Part shown: one piece after another, positions 1 through 6,602 of the stretch
Position numbering within the stretch: the stretch's first letter is position 1
How the letters are laid out: each line of letters starts with the position of its first letter
Assembly: GCA_036271855.1 (NCBI GenBank)
Contig: DATAZV010000093.1
Coordinates: 1-10,120, forward strand
Reading direction: 5' to 3'
Length of the DNA: 10,120 nucleotides
From: JAQGMJ01 sp036271855
GTDB taxonomy: Bacteria > Pseudomonadota > Gammaproteobacteria > Burkholderiales > JAEUOS01
Program-made: the position numbers and the translations under genes
Notes under the pieces: generated by a model
What the model was told of the DNA's origin: nothing
The model's input: the letters and a program-made list of their open reading frames with translations, nothing else
Database searches by the model: none

Positions 1-972
1 CGGCTCGATGCCGGCGTCCTTGATGCGTTTGCCCCAGCTCGCCAGCTGCGCCTTGGTGAAGGCGGCCAGCTGTGACGGGTTGGCCTGCAGGATGTCCGCC
101 GAGAAACTGGCGATGCGCTCGCGAATCTCCGGCTTGTTCAGCGACTTGTGCACTTCGTCCGACAAGCGGCTGACGATCTCCGGGGGCGTGCCGGCCGGCG
201 CGAACATCGCGACCCAGGCCACCAGCTCGAACCCGGCAAGCTCGGGAGTTTCGTTCATGGTTGGAAGATTGGGCATCAGCGCGGAACGCTTTTCGCTGGA
301 AACGGCCAGCGCGCGCAGCTTGCCGGCACTGACCAGTGATTGCGCAGAGGCCATGTCCGCGACGGCGAACCCGATTTGCTCGCCCATCAGATCGGTCATC
401 GCCTGCGGGGTACTTTTATAGGGGGTCGCAATGACTTCGATACCGGCCGCTTTGGCGAACGCCGCGGCCGTCACCTGGCCGATGCTGTTGCCGTAGCCGT
501 ACGACACCTTGCCGGGGCGCGTCTTGCAGAACGCGATCAGTTCCTGCAGTGTCTTCACCGGCATTTTCGGATTGACGACGATGATCACCGGGATGGTCAT
601 GATACCGGCCACCGGCGCGAAGTCCTTGATCGGATCGTAGGTCAGCTTCTTGTAGAGGAAAGGATTGGCCGAGTGCGAGGTGTTGGTGGTCACCAGCAGC
701 GTGTAACCGTCCGGCGGTGCCTTCGCCACGGCCTCCGCGCCAATGCGCGCCGAAGCACCGGGCTTGTCATCGACCACGAAGCCCTGGTTGAAAGCGGCGT
801 GGAACTCCTCGCCCAGCATGCGCGCGACGATGTCGGTCGCGCTGCCGGCCGCAAACGGCACGACCACGCGTACCGGGTGAGTGGGATAAGTCTGCGCGTT
901 TGCTTGCAGGCTTGCGGCCAGCAAGGCGACCACCCCGGTCGCACGCCACCAGCGGAACAGTTTTGTGCTCAT
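1..972 (-). CDS. Bug/TctC-family periplasmic solute-binding protein, 3' end cut by window edge
   Basis: Reading from ATG at 972, the frame is open for 324 codons to base 1 and has no stop yet. Its last visible residues, KDAGIEP, match the C-terminal end of this family (the Bug protein at 5630 ends KSAGIAPE), so only a residue or two is probably missing. A Sec signal peptide is visible: basic start (KLFRWWR), hydrophobic stretch at about residues 12-22 and an ANA/QTYP cleavage site near residue 27. The mature part opens with the family signature, YPTHPVRVVVPFAAGSATD, then DKPGA near 70 and PDGYTLL near 88. Family knowledge: Bug proteins bind small carboxylates in the periplasm and hand them to TctAB-type permeases or act in sensing; the ligand cannot be read from sequence. 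A Shine-Dalgarno AAAGGAG (987-981) sits 8 bases before the start. It is last in the leftward run, 54 bases after the lyase gene. The binding loop reads AAGSATD rather than the commoner AGGxTD. Confidence 0.93.
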   Translation of the reverse strand, partial: MSTKLFRWWRATGVVALLAASLQANAQTYPTHPVRVVVPFAAGSATDIVARMLGEEFHAAFNQGFVVDDKPGASARIGAEAVAKAPPDGYTLLVTTNTSHSANPFLYKKLTYDPIKDFAPVAGIMTIPVIIVVNPKMPVKTLQELIAFCKTRPGKVSYGYGNSIGQVTAAAFAKAAGIEVIATPYKSTPQAMTDLMGEQIGFAVADMASAQSLVSAGKLRALAVSSEKRSALMPNLPTMNETPELAGFELVAWVAMFAPAGTPPEIVSRLSDEVHKSLNKPEIRERIASFSADILQANPSQLAAFTKAQLASWGKRIKDAGIEP

Positions 973-1026
973 GATGATGTCTCCTTTTATCGGCCACCAC
1001 TTCGCGCGGCGATCCTGTTGCTACGG
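973..1026. other. 54-base gap between the lyase and Bug genes
   Basis: This is the longest gap inside the leftward run. It holds the AAAGGAG ribosome site of the Bug gene (987-981). I see no convincing hairpin with a T-run and no clear promoter, so read-through from the lyase gene is the simplest view. Confidence 0.5.
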
Positions 1027-1911
1027 TCAAACGTGTGCGAGGCTGGCGGCCAGCGCCAGGAGCTGTTCGGCTTGCGTCAGGTGTGGCTTGTCGAGCATTT
1101 TTCCGTCGAGTTGGATCGCCCCCGCGCCGCCGGCGGCGGCGAAGCCTTCCACCACGCGGCGCGCGAATTCCACTTCCCTGGCATCGGGTGTGAAAGCGGC
1201 GTTGATCACTTCGACCTGGTCGGGATGGATAGCGATCTTGCCGCTGAAGCCGGCGCGGCGCGCTGCCTCCGCATCGGCCTTCAGCCCCGGCGCGTCGCGA
1301 AAATTCGCCCATATCGTGTCAATGGCGGCAATGCCCGCACCCTTGGCGCCCAACAGGCACAGGCTGCGCGCCAGCTTGTAGGTGAATTCGTATTCGCCAT
1401 CGAGCAGGCGGTTGGTGCTGGCGCCTACGGCGGTCGATAAATCCTCTGCTCCCCAGGTCAGGCCGACGAGGCGAGGGCTGGCGCCGTGATAGCTGTCAAG
1501 CGCAAACATGGCGCGTGGGGTTTCGGTGGCCACGGGCAAAATGCGAGTCGATTGTGCCTTCAGCCCATCGCGGGCTTCCAGGGCGGAGAGAAAATGGCCG
1601 AGCGTGATGGTTTCGGCCGCGGAATCCGCCTTCGGCAGCATGATGCCGTCGGGCGCGCCTGGCATCACTGCCGCCAGATCGCCCAGCGCTTTGTCGGAAC
1701 TGATCGGATTGATCCGCACCCAGAGCTGTTGGCGACTGCGGTCCGGGTGGGCGCGCAGGAACTCGCAGACCATGCCGCGGGCGATGTCGATCCGCTCGGC
1801 GGAGACGGCGTCTTCGAGGTCAAGAATCAACGCGTCGGCCGGGCCGGTCACGGCTTTCGCCAGCTTGCGCTCGCTATCACCGGGCACGAAAAGAAATGAC
1901 CGCAATGGCAT
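1027..1911 (-). CDS. CitE-like HpcH/HpaI aldolase/citrate lyase family CoA-ester lyase
   Basis: This 294-residue protein is full length for stand-alone CitE-like lyases. Motifs in order are FLFVPGD (7-12), LDLEDAV (30-36), the CoA/substrate-binding arginine in VRIN (R67), PKAD (93-96), ETPRAM (130-135), GAEDL (154-158), KIAIHPDQV (225-233) and the C-terminal DGKMLDKP (269-276). By family knowledge E130 and D157 are the Mg2+ ligands of a TIM barrel that makes or breaks a C-C bond in beta-hydroxyacyl-CoA esters such as malyl-CoA, citramalyl-CoA or 3-hydroxy-3-methylglutaryl-type thioesters. No ACP-linked citrate lyase alpha or gamma genes lie nearby, so it is probably a free CoA-ester lyase and not part of citrate lyase. 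It starts 3 bases after the upstream hydratase stop, and its AGGAG (1924-1920) lies inside the end of that gene, so translation is probably coupled. It is a candidate for the final cleavage step of the pathway. Citramalyl-CoA lyase is possible but unproven. Confidence 0.93.
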   Translation of the reverse strand: MPLRSFLFVPGDSERKLAKAVTGPADALILDLEDAVSAERIDIARGMVCEFLRAHPDRSRQQLWVRINPISSDKALGDLAAVMPGAPDGIMLPKADSAAETITLGHFLSALEARDGLKAQSTRILPVATETPRAMFALDSYHGASPRLVGLTWGAEDLSTAVGASTNRLLDGEYEFTYKLARSLCLLGAKGAGIAAIDTIWANFRDAPGLKADAEAARRAGFSGKIAIHPDQVEVINAAFTPDAREVEFARRVVEGFAAAGGAGAIQLDGKMLDKPHLTQAEQLLALAASLAHV

Positions 1912-1914
1912 GGG

Positions 1915-2688
1915 TCAGGCTCCTTTGAACTGGGGGGGGCGCTTTTGCGCAAAGGCGGTGGTGCCTTCCTGCACGTCTTCCGACTCCTGCAACAGGCGCA
2001 GCATCAACTGCTCCAGCCGCAGCCCGCTGGCAAGGTCCAGGTCGCGGCTGCGCAAGGCTAATTCCTTGGCCGCCTGCACGGCCAGTGGGGCATTGGCTGC
2101 CAGGCGTCGCGCAAAGTCCATCGCTGCCGTCAGCAGTTCCGATGCCGGCACTACTTTATTGATCAGCCCCCAGCGCTCGGCAACATCGGCCTTGATCGGG
2201 TCACCGGTCAGCAGCATTTCCATCGCGATCGGATGAGGCAACTGTTGCATGATGCGCTGGGTCCCGCCGTTAGCCGGAAATACGCCGCGCTTGACTTCCG
2301 AGAGGGCGAAGGTGGCGTGCGGCGCAGCGAAGCGGATGTCGGTGGCGAGCAGCAGTGTCATGCCGCCGCCCAGGCAATAGCCGTTGACAGCGGCCACTAC
2401 TGGCTTCCATACCTCGAGGCCGCGGTTTAGAAGCTGCGACTTTTGGGTGAGCAGCATTTCCGCCAGGGATGGTGGCTTGGGCACGAAGCTCTTCAGATCG
2501 GCACCGGTGGTGAAGGACTTCTCTCCGGCGCCGGTGACCACCGCCACGCGAATGGCCGAATCGTCGCGCACCCTCTGCCAGGCTTGCGATAGCAATTCGT
2601 AGTGCTCGACATCCATCGCGTTGAGCCGCTCCGGCCGATTGATTGTGATCAGCGCAATGCCTTCAGAAACTTCGAAATCGATAGCCAA
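1915..2688 (-). CDS. enoyl-CoA hydratase/isomerase (crotonase) family protein, TTG start
   Basis: The predicted protein is 257 residues, normal for crotonases, if read from TTG at 2688 (M-AIDFEVSEGIALITINRPE). I chose this start because TAGGAG (2701-2696) lies 7 bases upstream and the homology begins here. An ATG further up at 2727 would overlap the regulator gene and add a non-family tail. Visible features are the oxyanion-hole segments SFTTGADLKSF (58-68) and NGYCLGGGM (102-110), the second catalytic glutamate E131 (ALSEVKRG) and the C-terminal KRPPQFKG. The residue matching Glu144 of rat mitochondrial crotonase is threonine (T111, in GGGMTLLL), so classical two-glutamate hydratase chemistry is doubtful. 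One-glutamate members can be isomerases, dehydratases or hydrolases. The gene lies between the regulator (10-base gap) and the lyase (3-base gap), probably in one transcript. A run of eight G (1932-1939) falls in its last codons. Its exact reaction is not known. Confidence 0.9.
   Translation of the reverse strand: MAIDFEVSEGIALITINRPERLNAMDVEHYELLSQAWQRVRDDSAIRVAVVTGAGEKSFTTGADLKSFVPKPPSLAEMLLTQKSQLLNRGLEVWKPVVAAVNGYCLGGGMTLLLATDIRFAAPHATFALSEVKRGVFPANGGTQRIMQQLPHPIAMEMLLTGDPIKADVAERWGLINKVVPASELLTAAMDFARRLAANAPLAVQAAKELALRSRDLDLASGLRLEQLMLRLLQESEDVQEGTTAFAQKRPPQFKGA
1932..1939. repeat. homopolymer tract of eight G (C on the coding strand)
   Basis: Eight consecutive G bases lie in the last codons of the hydratase-like gene, encoding the two prolines and flanking positions of KRPPQFKG. 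Frame is kept here, since the family-typical C-terminal FKG follows. A slip of one base would change only the last few residues and the stop. Confidence 0.8.
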
Positions 2689-2695
2689 AGGGGAA

Positions 2696-2701
2696 CTCCT
2701 A
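2696..2701 (-). promoter_or_regulatory. Shine-Dalgarno TAGGAG that fixes the TTG start of the hydratase-like gene
   Basis: The hexamer TAGGAG, read on the minus strand, includes the TAG stop of the GntR regulator gene (2701-2699) and lies 7 bases before the TTG at 2688. Ribosomes ending the regulator would be placed at the next start. This supports TTG over the upstream ATG at 2727. Confidence 0.7.
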
Positions 2702-3475
2702 TCGCAATACCAGCGGCGTCTGCACAAACGCCTGCATTTGCTGGGTGATGGCGGTCAAGTGGCGCGCCATGCGCCGCTCCGCGGCCTCGGCGTCCTGGGC
2801 CGCGATGGCATCCGCGATACGGCGGTGTGCCTTGATCACCAGGTTACGGACATCGTCATTGGCAAAGTTCTCAATCGCCGAGGCCTTGTAAACCAGGTCG
2901 GAAATGGCGACGACGAAGGATTTGAGCAACTCGTTGTGACTTGCCACTGCCACCGTGCGATGCCAATTGACGTTTTCCGCCAGATAGACCGGCACGTCGG
3001 CAAACGCGTCCTCGACGCGGCGGGTGGCGTCGAGCAGGGCGTCAAGGTCTTCGTCGTTGCGGTTGCGCGCGGCCAGCGCGGCGAGTTTCGGCCCGATGGC
3101 TTCGCGGGTTTGCAGCAGGGAGAGCAGCGAGATGCCCCGGCCCTGAACGAACATGCCTACATAACGCGCCATCGCGTCGTCACCCGGGCGTCGTGCCACC
3201 GAGCCGCCCAGGCGGCCCGGGCGCGTCATCACCAGGCCCTCCGTCTGGAGAATGCGCAAGGCCTCACGTACCGAGCCGCGGCTCAAACCGGTTTGCAATA
3301 CCAGATCGCGTTCTGCCGGAAGGGCGGCGCCGTCCGCGATCGTACCGTCAAGAATTTGCGTACGCAGGCGATCCGCCAACAAGTCGCAGCTCTTGGGAAC
3401 GTAAATCAAACCGAGCGAAGGCGCGCTCCCTGCAGCAGTGGATGGTTCGACGGGAAGCATGGGTTTGCTTGACAT
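2699..3475 (-). CDS. FadR-subfamily GntR transcriptional regulator (winged HTH plus FCD domain)
   Basis: The protein has 258 residues. An N-terminal winged helix-turn-helix spans about 27-95, with the GntR hallmarks LADRLRTQILDG (33-44), LPAERDL (52-58) and the recognition segment LSRGSVREALRILQTEGL (64-81). A helical FCD domain spans about 115-245 and would bind an acid or acyl-CoA effector. Three of the usual metal-ligand histidines are present (H172, H217, H239), but the aspartate normally four residues before the first is asparagine (N168, in ENVNWH). It is the first gene of the leftward run and is divergent from the CoA-transferase operon. An operator-like palindrome at 3515-3525 fits control of both operons and of itself (inference). 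No Shine-Dalgarno precedes the ATG at 3475 and the predicted transcript start is only a few bases upstream, so the mRNA may be nearly leaderless. Another in-frame ATG at 3460 also lacks a good ribosome site. The effector is unknown. Confidence 0.94.
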   Translation of the reverse strand: MSSKPMLPVEPSTAAGSAPSLGLIYVPKSCDLLADRLRTQILDGTIADGAALPAERDLVLQTGLSRGSVREALRILQTEGLVMTRPGRLGGSVARRPGDDAMARYVGMFVQGRGISLLSLLQTREAIGPKLAALAARNRNDEDLDALLDATRRVEDAFADVPVYLAENVNWHRTVAVASHNELLKSFVVAISDLVYKASAIENFANDDVRNLVIKAHRRIADAIAAQDAEAAERRMARHLTAITQQMQAFVQTPLVLR

Positions 3476-3484
3476 TTGCCGCGG

Positions 3485-3514
3485 ATTTTATAAGAATATG
3501 ATTGTATCAGTCAA
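3485..3514 (-). promoter_or_regulatory. predicted sigma-70 promoter for the leftward (regulator) operon
   Basis: On the minus strand TTGACT (3514-3509) is a good -35. A -10 is either TAAAAT (3490-3485, 18-base spacer) or TATAAA (3492-3487, 16-base spacer). This AT-rich patch stands out in a GC-rich window. Transcription would start near 3478, only about 3 bases before the regulator ATG. The -35 abuts the 3515-3525 palindrome, so a bound regulator could block it. This is a motif match only. Confidence 0.5.
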
Positions 3515-3530
3515 TGGTTTGACCAATAAT
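3502..3530 (+). promoter_or_regulatory. predicted sigma-70 promoter for the rightward (CoA-transferase) operon
   Basis: TTGTAT (3502-3507, three of six -35 consensus bases) is followed after 17 bases by AATAAT (3525-3530, five of six -10 bases). Transcription would begin near 3537 and give a leader of roughly 60 bases before the GTG at 3599. I see no strong hairpin or riboswitch in that leader. The palindrome at 3515-3525 fills most of the spacer and touches the -10, a classic place for repression. The weak -35 lowers certainty. Confidence 0.4.
3515..3525. promoter_or_regulatory. GntR/FadR-type operator palindrome TGGT-TTG-ACCA
   Basis: TGGTTTGACCA is an inverted repeat with perfect 4-base arms and a 3-base centre. 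E. coli FadR sites (TGGTCNGACCA) and PdhR sites (ATTGGTnnnACCAAT) share this geometry, and the right flank here (ACCAAT) also matches the PdhR form. It lies between divergent operons, one of which begins with a FadR-type regulator, and it overlaps or abuts both predicted promoters. A looser repeat, ATTG-7-CAAT (3501-3515), sits directly beside it and could be a second weaker site. Binding by the neighbouring regulator is inferred. Confidence 0.65.
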
Positions 3531-3598
3531 CTGGGGCTAGAGCGTCGTTTGAACGGTCGAGAACCATAGGAAGTTGCTTTTCCGCAGAGAACGGCGCG

Positions 3599-4840
3599 GT
3601 GAAGCACTCACAGGAGACAACAGCGCCTGCCCGGGCGTTGCCACCCATGCAGCCACTTCAAGGAAAACTGGTTCTCGACTTCACCAAGGTGTTGGCGGGT
3701 CCCCTGTGCGCGCAGTACCTCGGCGACCTCGGTGCCGAGGTAATCAAGATAGAGCCCTGCGGTCACGGTGACGACACCCGGCGCTGGCCGCCCTTTCGCG
3801 GGCAGGACGGCACCGTATTCCTGAGCGCCAATCGGAACAAGCGCAGTCTCGCGCTGGATTTGAAGACACCGGCCGGGAAGGAAGTCGCGCAGCGCATGGC
3901 GCAACGCGCCGATATCGTGCTGGAAAGCTTCGGACCCGGCGTGCCCAAGCGTTTGGGCATCGACTACGAAACCCTGCGAGAGAAAAATCCGCGCCTGATT
4001 TATTGCAGCATCAGCGGTTTCGGCCGCAAGGGCCCGCTTGCCGATGGAAAAGGGTACGACGTCGTGCTGCAGGCGTATAGCGGCATGATGTCGATTACCG
4101 GGGAGGAAGGCGGCCCGCCCTTGCGCAGTCCCTTTTCACCCGTGGACCAGGGTACCGGCATGCACGCGCTCTCCGGCATTCTCGCGGCATTGCTCGAGCG
4201 CGACCGTACGGGGGAGGGCACCATCGTTGATGTCTGCCTGTATGAAACGTCCCTGGCGTTTCTTGCCTACTTTCTTCAAGGCTATTGGGAGCGCAAGATC
4301 GAACCGAAAAAGGCGGGCTCCGGTCATGAATCCTTGTGTCCTTACCAAGCATTCGAGAGCAAGGATAAGCCGATTCTGCTCGGCGTCGCCAATGATGCGC
4401 TCTGGCAAACCTTCTGCAATATCGCCGGCTTGCAGGCGCATGCAAACGATCCGCGCTTCGTCAGCAATGCGGAACGCGTAAATCATCGCGCAGAAACGGT
4501 TGGACTGGTGCAGGAAGCCATGCGCGCCCGGACGCGCGACGACTGGATAGCGGTGTTGGGCGAGGCGGGCGTGCCCTGCGCACCGATCAACACCTTCGGC
4601 GACATGCTGGCGCACCCGCATACACAAGCCACCGGCATCGTGCAGAGCATCGAGCACCCTGTTTACGGGAGCATCAATACCATCGCCCAGCCCATGCTTT
4701 TTGGCGGCAAGCGTAATCCGCCACGCCGTCCGCCTCCCCAGTTGGGGGAGCACAGCGCCGAAATCCTCCGCGAATTCGGTTATCGCGATGCGGATATCGA
4801 TCTCCTCTTGAACCAAAAAGCGGTTCGCGCCGCCACCTGA
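3599..4840 (+). CDS. CaiB/BaiF (family III) CoA-transferase
   Basis: The protein has 413 residues from GTG at 3599, or 397 from ATG at 3647 (MQPLQGKLVLDFTKVLAG), where family homology begins. GTG has a weak AGAGA (3586-3590) 8 bases upstream. The ATG has no ribosome site at proper distance, so I prefer GTG with modest certainty. Signatures are LDFTKVLAGP near the start, YLGDLGAEVIKIE, NRNKRSLALDLK, SGFGRKGPLADGKGYD, QAYSGMMSITGEEGGPP and PVDQGTGMHALSGILAAL. The aspartate in VDQGTG (D183 from GTG, 167 from ATG) matches the catalytic Asp169 of formyl-CoA transferase, which forms the aspartyl-CoA thioester. Family enzymes move CoA from a donor such as succinyl-CoA to a carboxylic acid, so this is probably the activation step of the pathway. 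It is the first gene of the rightward run and is followed after one base by the next gene. The acid cannot be told from sequence; carnitine, oxalate, and C4-C5 dicarboxylate enzymes all belong here. Confidence 0.93.
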   Translation: MKHSQETTAPARALPPMQPLQGKLVLDFTKVLAGPLCAQYLGDLGAEVIKIEPCGHGDDTRRWPPFRGQDGTVFLSANRNKRSLALDLKTPAGKEVAQRMAQRADIVLESFGPGVPKRLGIDYETLREKNPRLIYCSISGFGRKGPLADGKGYDVVLQAYSGMMSITGEEGGPPLRSPFSPVDQGTGMHALSGILAALLERDRTGEGTIVDVCLYETSLAFLAYFLQGYWERKIEPKKAGSGHESLCPYQAFESKDKPILLGVANDALWQTFCNIAGLQAHANDPRFVSNAERVNHRAETVGLVQEAMRARTRDDWIAVLGEAGVPCAPINTFGDMLAHPHTQATGIVQSIEHPVYGSINTIAQPMLFGGKRNPPRRPPPQLGEHSAEILREFGYRDADIDLLLNQKAVRAAT

Positions 4841-4841
4841 C

Positions 4842-5618
4842 ATGACCGAACACATCGAAACCCGGCGCGAAGGTGCCGTTGCCGTCGTCCGCCTGAATCG
4901 GCCGGACGCGCTCAATGCGCTTTCCGAGCCGATGAAAGAGTTCATGGGCGGCCATTTTGCCGAACTCGCCCGCGATCCCGAGGTGCGCGCCGTCGTGTTG
5001 TGCGCAGCCGGCCGTGCTTTTTGCGCCAGCGGCGACGTCACCACCATGGGCAACTTCACGCCCACCTCCGCGCAAGAGCGGCTCAAGCGCGCCCATCGCG
5101 TGATCATCAATCTCCACGCCATCGAAAAGCCGGTGATTGCCGCGGTTCAAGGGGCGGTCGCCGGCATCGGCTGGAGCATGGCGATGGCTTGCGACATGGT
5201 TGTCGCCGGCGAGTCGGCCTATTTCTCCCAGGTGTTCAAGAACGTGGGACTCGCACCGGACGGCGGCGCGATCTACTTTCTGGCACAAAACCTCGGCATG
5301 TTGCGCGCCAAGGAACTGGTGTTGTCCGGGCGCCGCGTGCTTGCTGCCGAAGCGCTCAACCTCGGGTTGGTGTCACAGGTCGTCCCGGATGCCGAGCTGG
5401 AAGCACGTGCGCTTGGGCGGGCCGCCGACTTGGCCAACGGTCCCACCCTGGCGTTTGGCTTCGGCAAAAAACTGTTCAAGCAGACCCAGACGCCGACGCT
5501 GGAGACCTTTTTGGACAGTGAGGCCTGGGCGCAGGGGATGGCACTGCTCACCGATGACCACCGCGAAGGCGCCCGGGCTTTTCTGGAAAAGCGCAAGCCG
5601 GTGTTCAAAGGCATGTAA
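4842..5618 (+). CDS. PaaG-like enoyl-CoA isomerase/hydratase (crotonase family)
   Basis: The protein has 258 residues, the usual crotonase length. Oxyanion-hole segments are AFCASGDVTTM (59-69) and AVAGIGWSMA (105-114). Both crotonase glutamates are missing: the Glu144 position is S112 and the Glu164 position is F132 (FSQVF). An aspartate, D140 in GLAPDGG, is kept 8 residues on. This is the pattern of PaaG (FIQAF...GLVPDSGG) and corresponds to the Asp204 position of dienoyl-CoA isomerase, so double-bond or ring isomerisation of a CoA ester is more likely than simple hydration. The C-terminal KRKPVFKGM is family-typical. The ATG follows the CoA-transferase stop by one base and has no clear Shine-Dalgarno, so translation is probably coupled. 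No other phenylacetate genes (paaABCDE, paaZ) are in view, so a true PaaG role is not supported; it is better read as an isomerase for the acyl-CoA made by the upstream transferase. Confidence 0.91.
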   Translation: MTEHIETRREGAVAVVRLNRPDALNALSEPMKEFMGGHFAELARDPEVRAVVLCAAGRAFCASGDVTTMGNFTPTSAQERLKRAHRVIINLHAIEKPVIAAVQGAVAGIGWSMAMACDMVVAGESAYFSQVFKNVGLAPDGGAIYFLAQNLGMLRAKELVLSGRRVLAAEALNLGLVSQVVPDAELEARALGRAADLANGPTLAFGFGKKLFKQTQTPTLETFLDSEAWAQGMALLTDDHREGARAFLEKRKPVFKGM

Positions 5619-5629
5619 AGGAAACGGAC

Positions 5630-6589
5630 ATGCGCAAGATCGCGGGAATCATCGTCATGATCATCGCTGCGTGCGCGGCCAATGCGCACGCGGACACCTA
5701 TCCCAGCCGCCCGATTCGCCTGGTCGTAGGCTATGCGGTGGGCGGCGGCACGGACATCATTGCGCGGCTGACGGCGCAGTATCTCGGGACGCGCTTGAAT
5801 GGCAGCATTGTGGTCGACAACAAGCCCGGTGCGGGCGGCAATATCGCGACGGAGAACGTGGCCAAGTCCCCGGCCGATGGCTACACGCTGCTTCTGGCGG
5901 TGAACAACGTCACCATCAATCCGTATCTCTACAAGACCATGAATGTGGACGTTGCGCGTGAACTGCGCGGCGTCGGCATCATTGCCAACTCGCCCATTGT
6001 GCTGGTGGCGTCCAACGACGCCCCTTTCAAAAACCTGCCCGAGATGCTTGCCTATGCACGCAAGAATCCGGGGAAGATAAGCTACGGCACCCCGGGCATC
6101 GGCACCCCACAGCACCTGGCCGTCGAACTGCTCGACAGCATGGCGTCCGTCAGCATGACCCACGTGCCTTACAAGGGCTCGGCGCAATCCCTCTCCGATT
6201 TGATGGCCGGCCAGCTGCAACTGGTGTCGGCGGCGATCAATTCAGCGCAGCCCTTCGTCAAGGCGGCAAAGATTCGCGGCATCGCCGTGGCCGATCCCAA
6301 GCGCGTTGCGGCGTTGTCGGAGCTTCCGGCAGTGGGGGAGGTGGTCAAAGGCTACTCGGTGAGCATCTGGTACGGCCTGATGGCGCCGGCGCAGACACCC
6401 AATGACATCGTTCAGCGGCTCAACGCGGAACTGCACAAGACAGTGGAAATTCCCGAGATGGCCGAAAAGATGGTCGCCCAGGGCTACGTCAATGCTGTCG
6501 ACACACCGGAACAAATGGACGCCACGGTGCGTGCGGATCTTGCCAAGTGGGGCAAGGTCGTCAAATCAGCCGGCATTGCGCCAGAGTGA
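5630..6589 (+). CDS. Bug/TctC-family periplasmic solute-binding protein
   Basis: The complete protein has 319 residues. A signal peptide is clear: MRK, a hydrophobic core at about 5-17 and an AHA/DTYP cleavage site near 22. The mature start DTYPSRPIRLVVGYAVGGGTD is the Bug signature. It is followed by DNKPGAGGNIA (63-73), SPADGYTLL, the SYGTPGIGTPQHLA segment near 150 and PYKG near 180. By family knowledge it adopts a two-lobed Venus-flytrap fold that binds carboxylates. AAGGAAA (5617-5623) overlaps the stop codon of the preceding gene and lies 6 bases before the ATG. It is third in the rightward operon. No TctA or TctB membrane subunit is visible within the window, so its transport partner must be elsewhere, or it may work as an orphan binding protein. 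It differs clearly from the two other Bug proteins here in its binding-loop residues, so they may not share a ligand. Confidence 0.94.
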   Translation: MRKIAGIIVMIIAACAANAHADTYPSRPIRLVVGYAVGGGTDIIARLTAQYLGTRLNGSIVVDNKPGAGGNIATENVAKSPADGYTLLLAVNNVTINPYLYKTMNVDVARELRGVGIIANSPIVLVASNDAPFKNLPEMLAYARKNPGKISYGTPGIGTPQHLAVELLDSMASVSMTHVPYKGSAQSLSDLMAGQLQLVSAAINSAQPFVKAAKIRGIAVADPKRVAALSELPAVGEVVKGYSVSIWYGLMAPAQTPNDIVQRLNAELHKTVEIPEMAEKMVAQGYVNAVDTPEQMDATVRADLAKWGKVVKSAGIAPE

Positions 6590-6595
6590 AAGGGA
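6590..6595 (+). promoter_or_regulatory. Shine-Dalgarno AAGGGA that fixes the GTG start of the MmgE/PrpD gene
   Basis: AAGGGA directly follows the TGA stop of the Bug gene (6587-6589) and lies 7 bases before GTG at 6603. The frame stays open upstream to an ATG at 6402 inside the Bug gene, but that extension is a shadow of the other frame and has no family similarity. GTG is therefore preferred. Confidence 0.65.
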
Positions 6596-6602
6596 TTCAA
6601 GA

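Noticed and set aside
687..695. TGGT-C-ACCA palindrome resembling a second regulator site
   Set aside because: It lies inside the Bug coding sequence (Thr-Thr codons) with a 1-base centre instead of 3, so it is probably chance.
340..1440. Long open frame on the plus strand opposite the Bug and lyase genes
   Set aside because: It is rich in Arg/His/Gly, crosses two well-supported minus-strand genes and shows no family motif. It is a GC-rich shadow frame.
4136..6220. Long minus-strand frames (4136-5122 and 5273-6220) opposite the rightward operon
   Set aside because: Both lie antisense to genes with clear catalytic motifs, span gene boundaries and have shadow-like composition.
6402..6602. N-terminal extension of the MmgE/PrpD frame to ATG 6402
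   Set aside because: It overlaps the C-terminal half of the Bug gene out of frame, lacks family similarity and is replaced by GTG 6603 with a good ribosome site.
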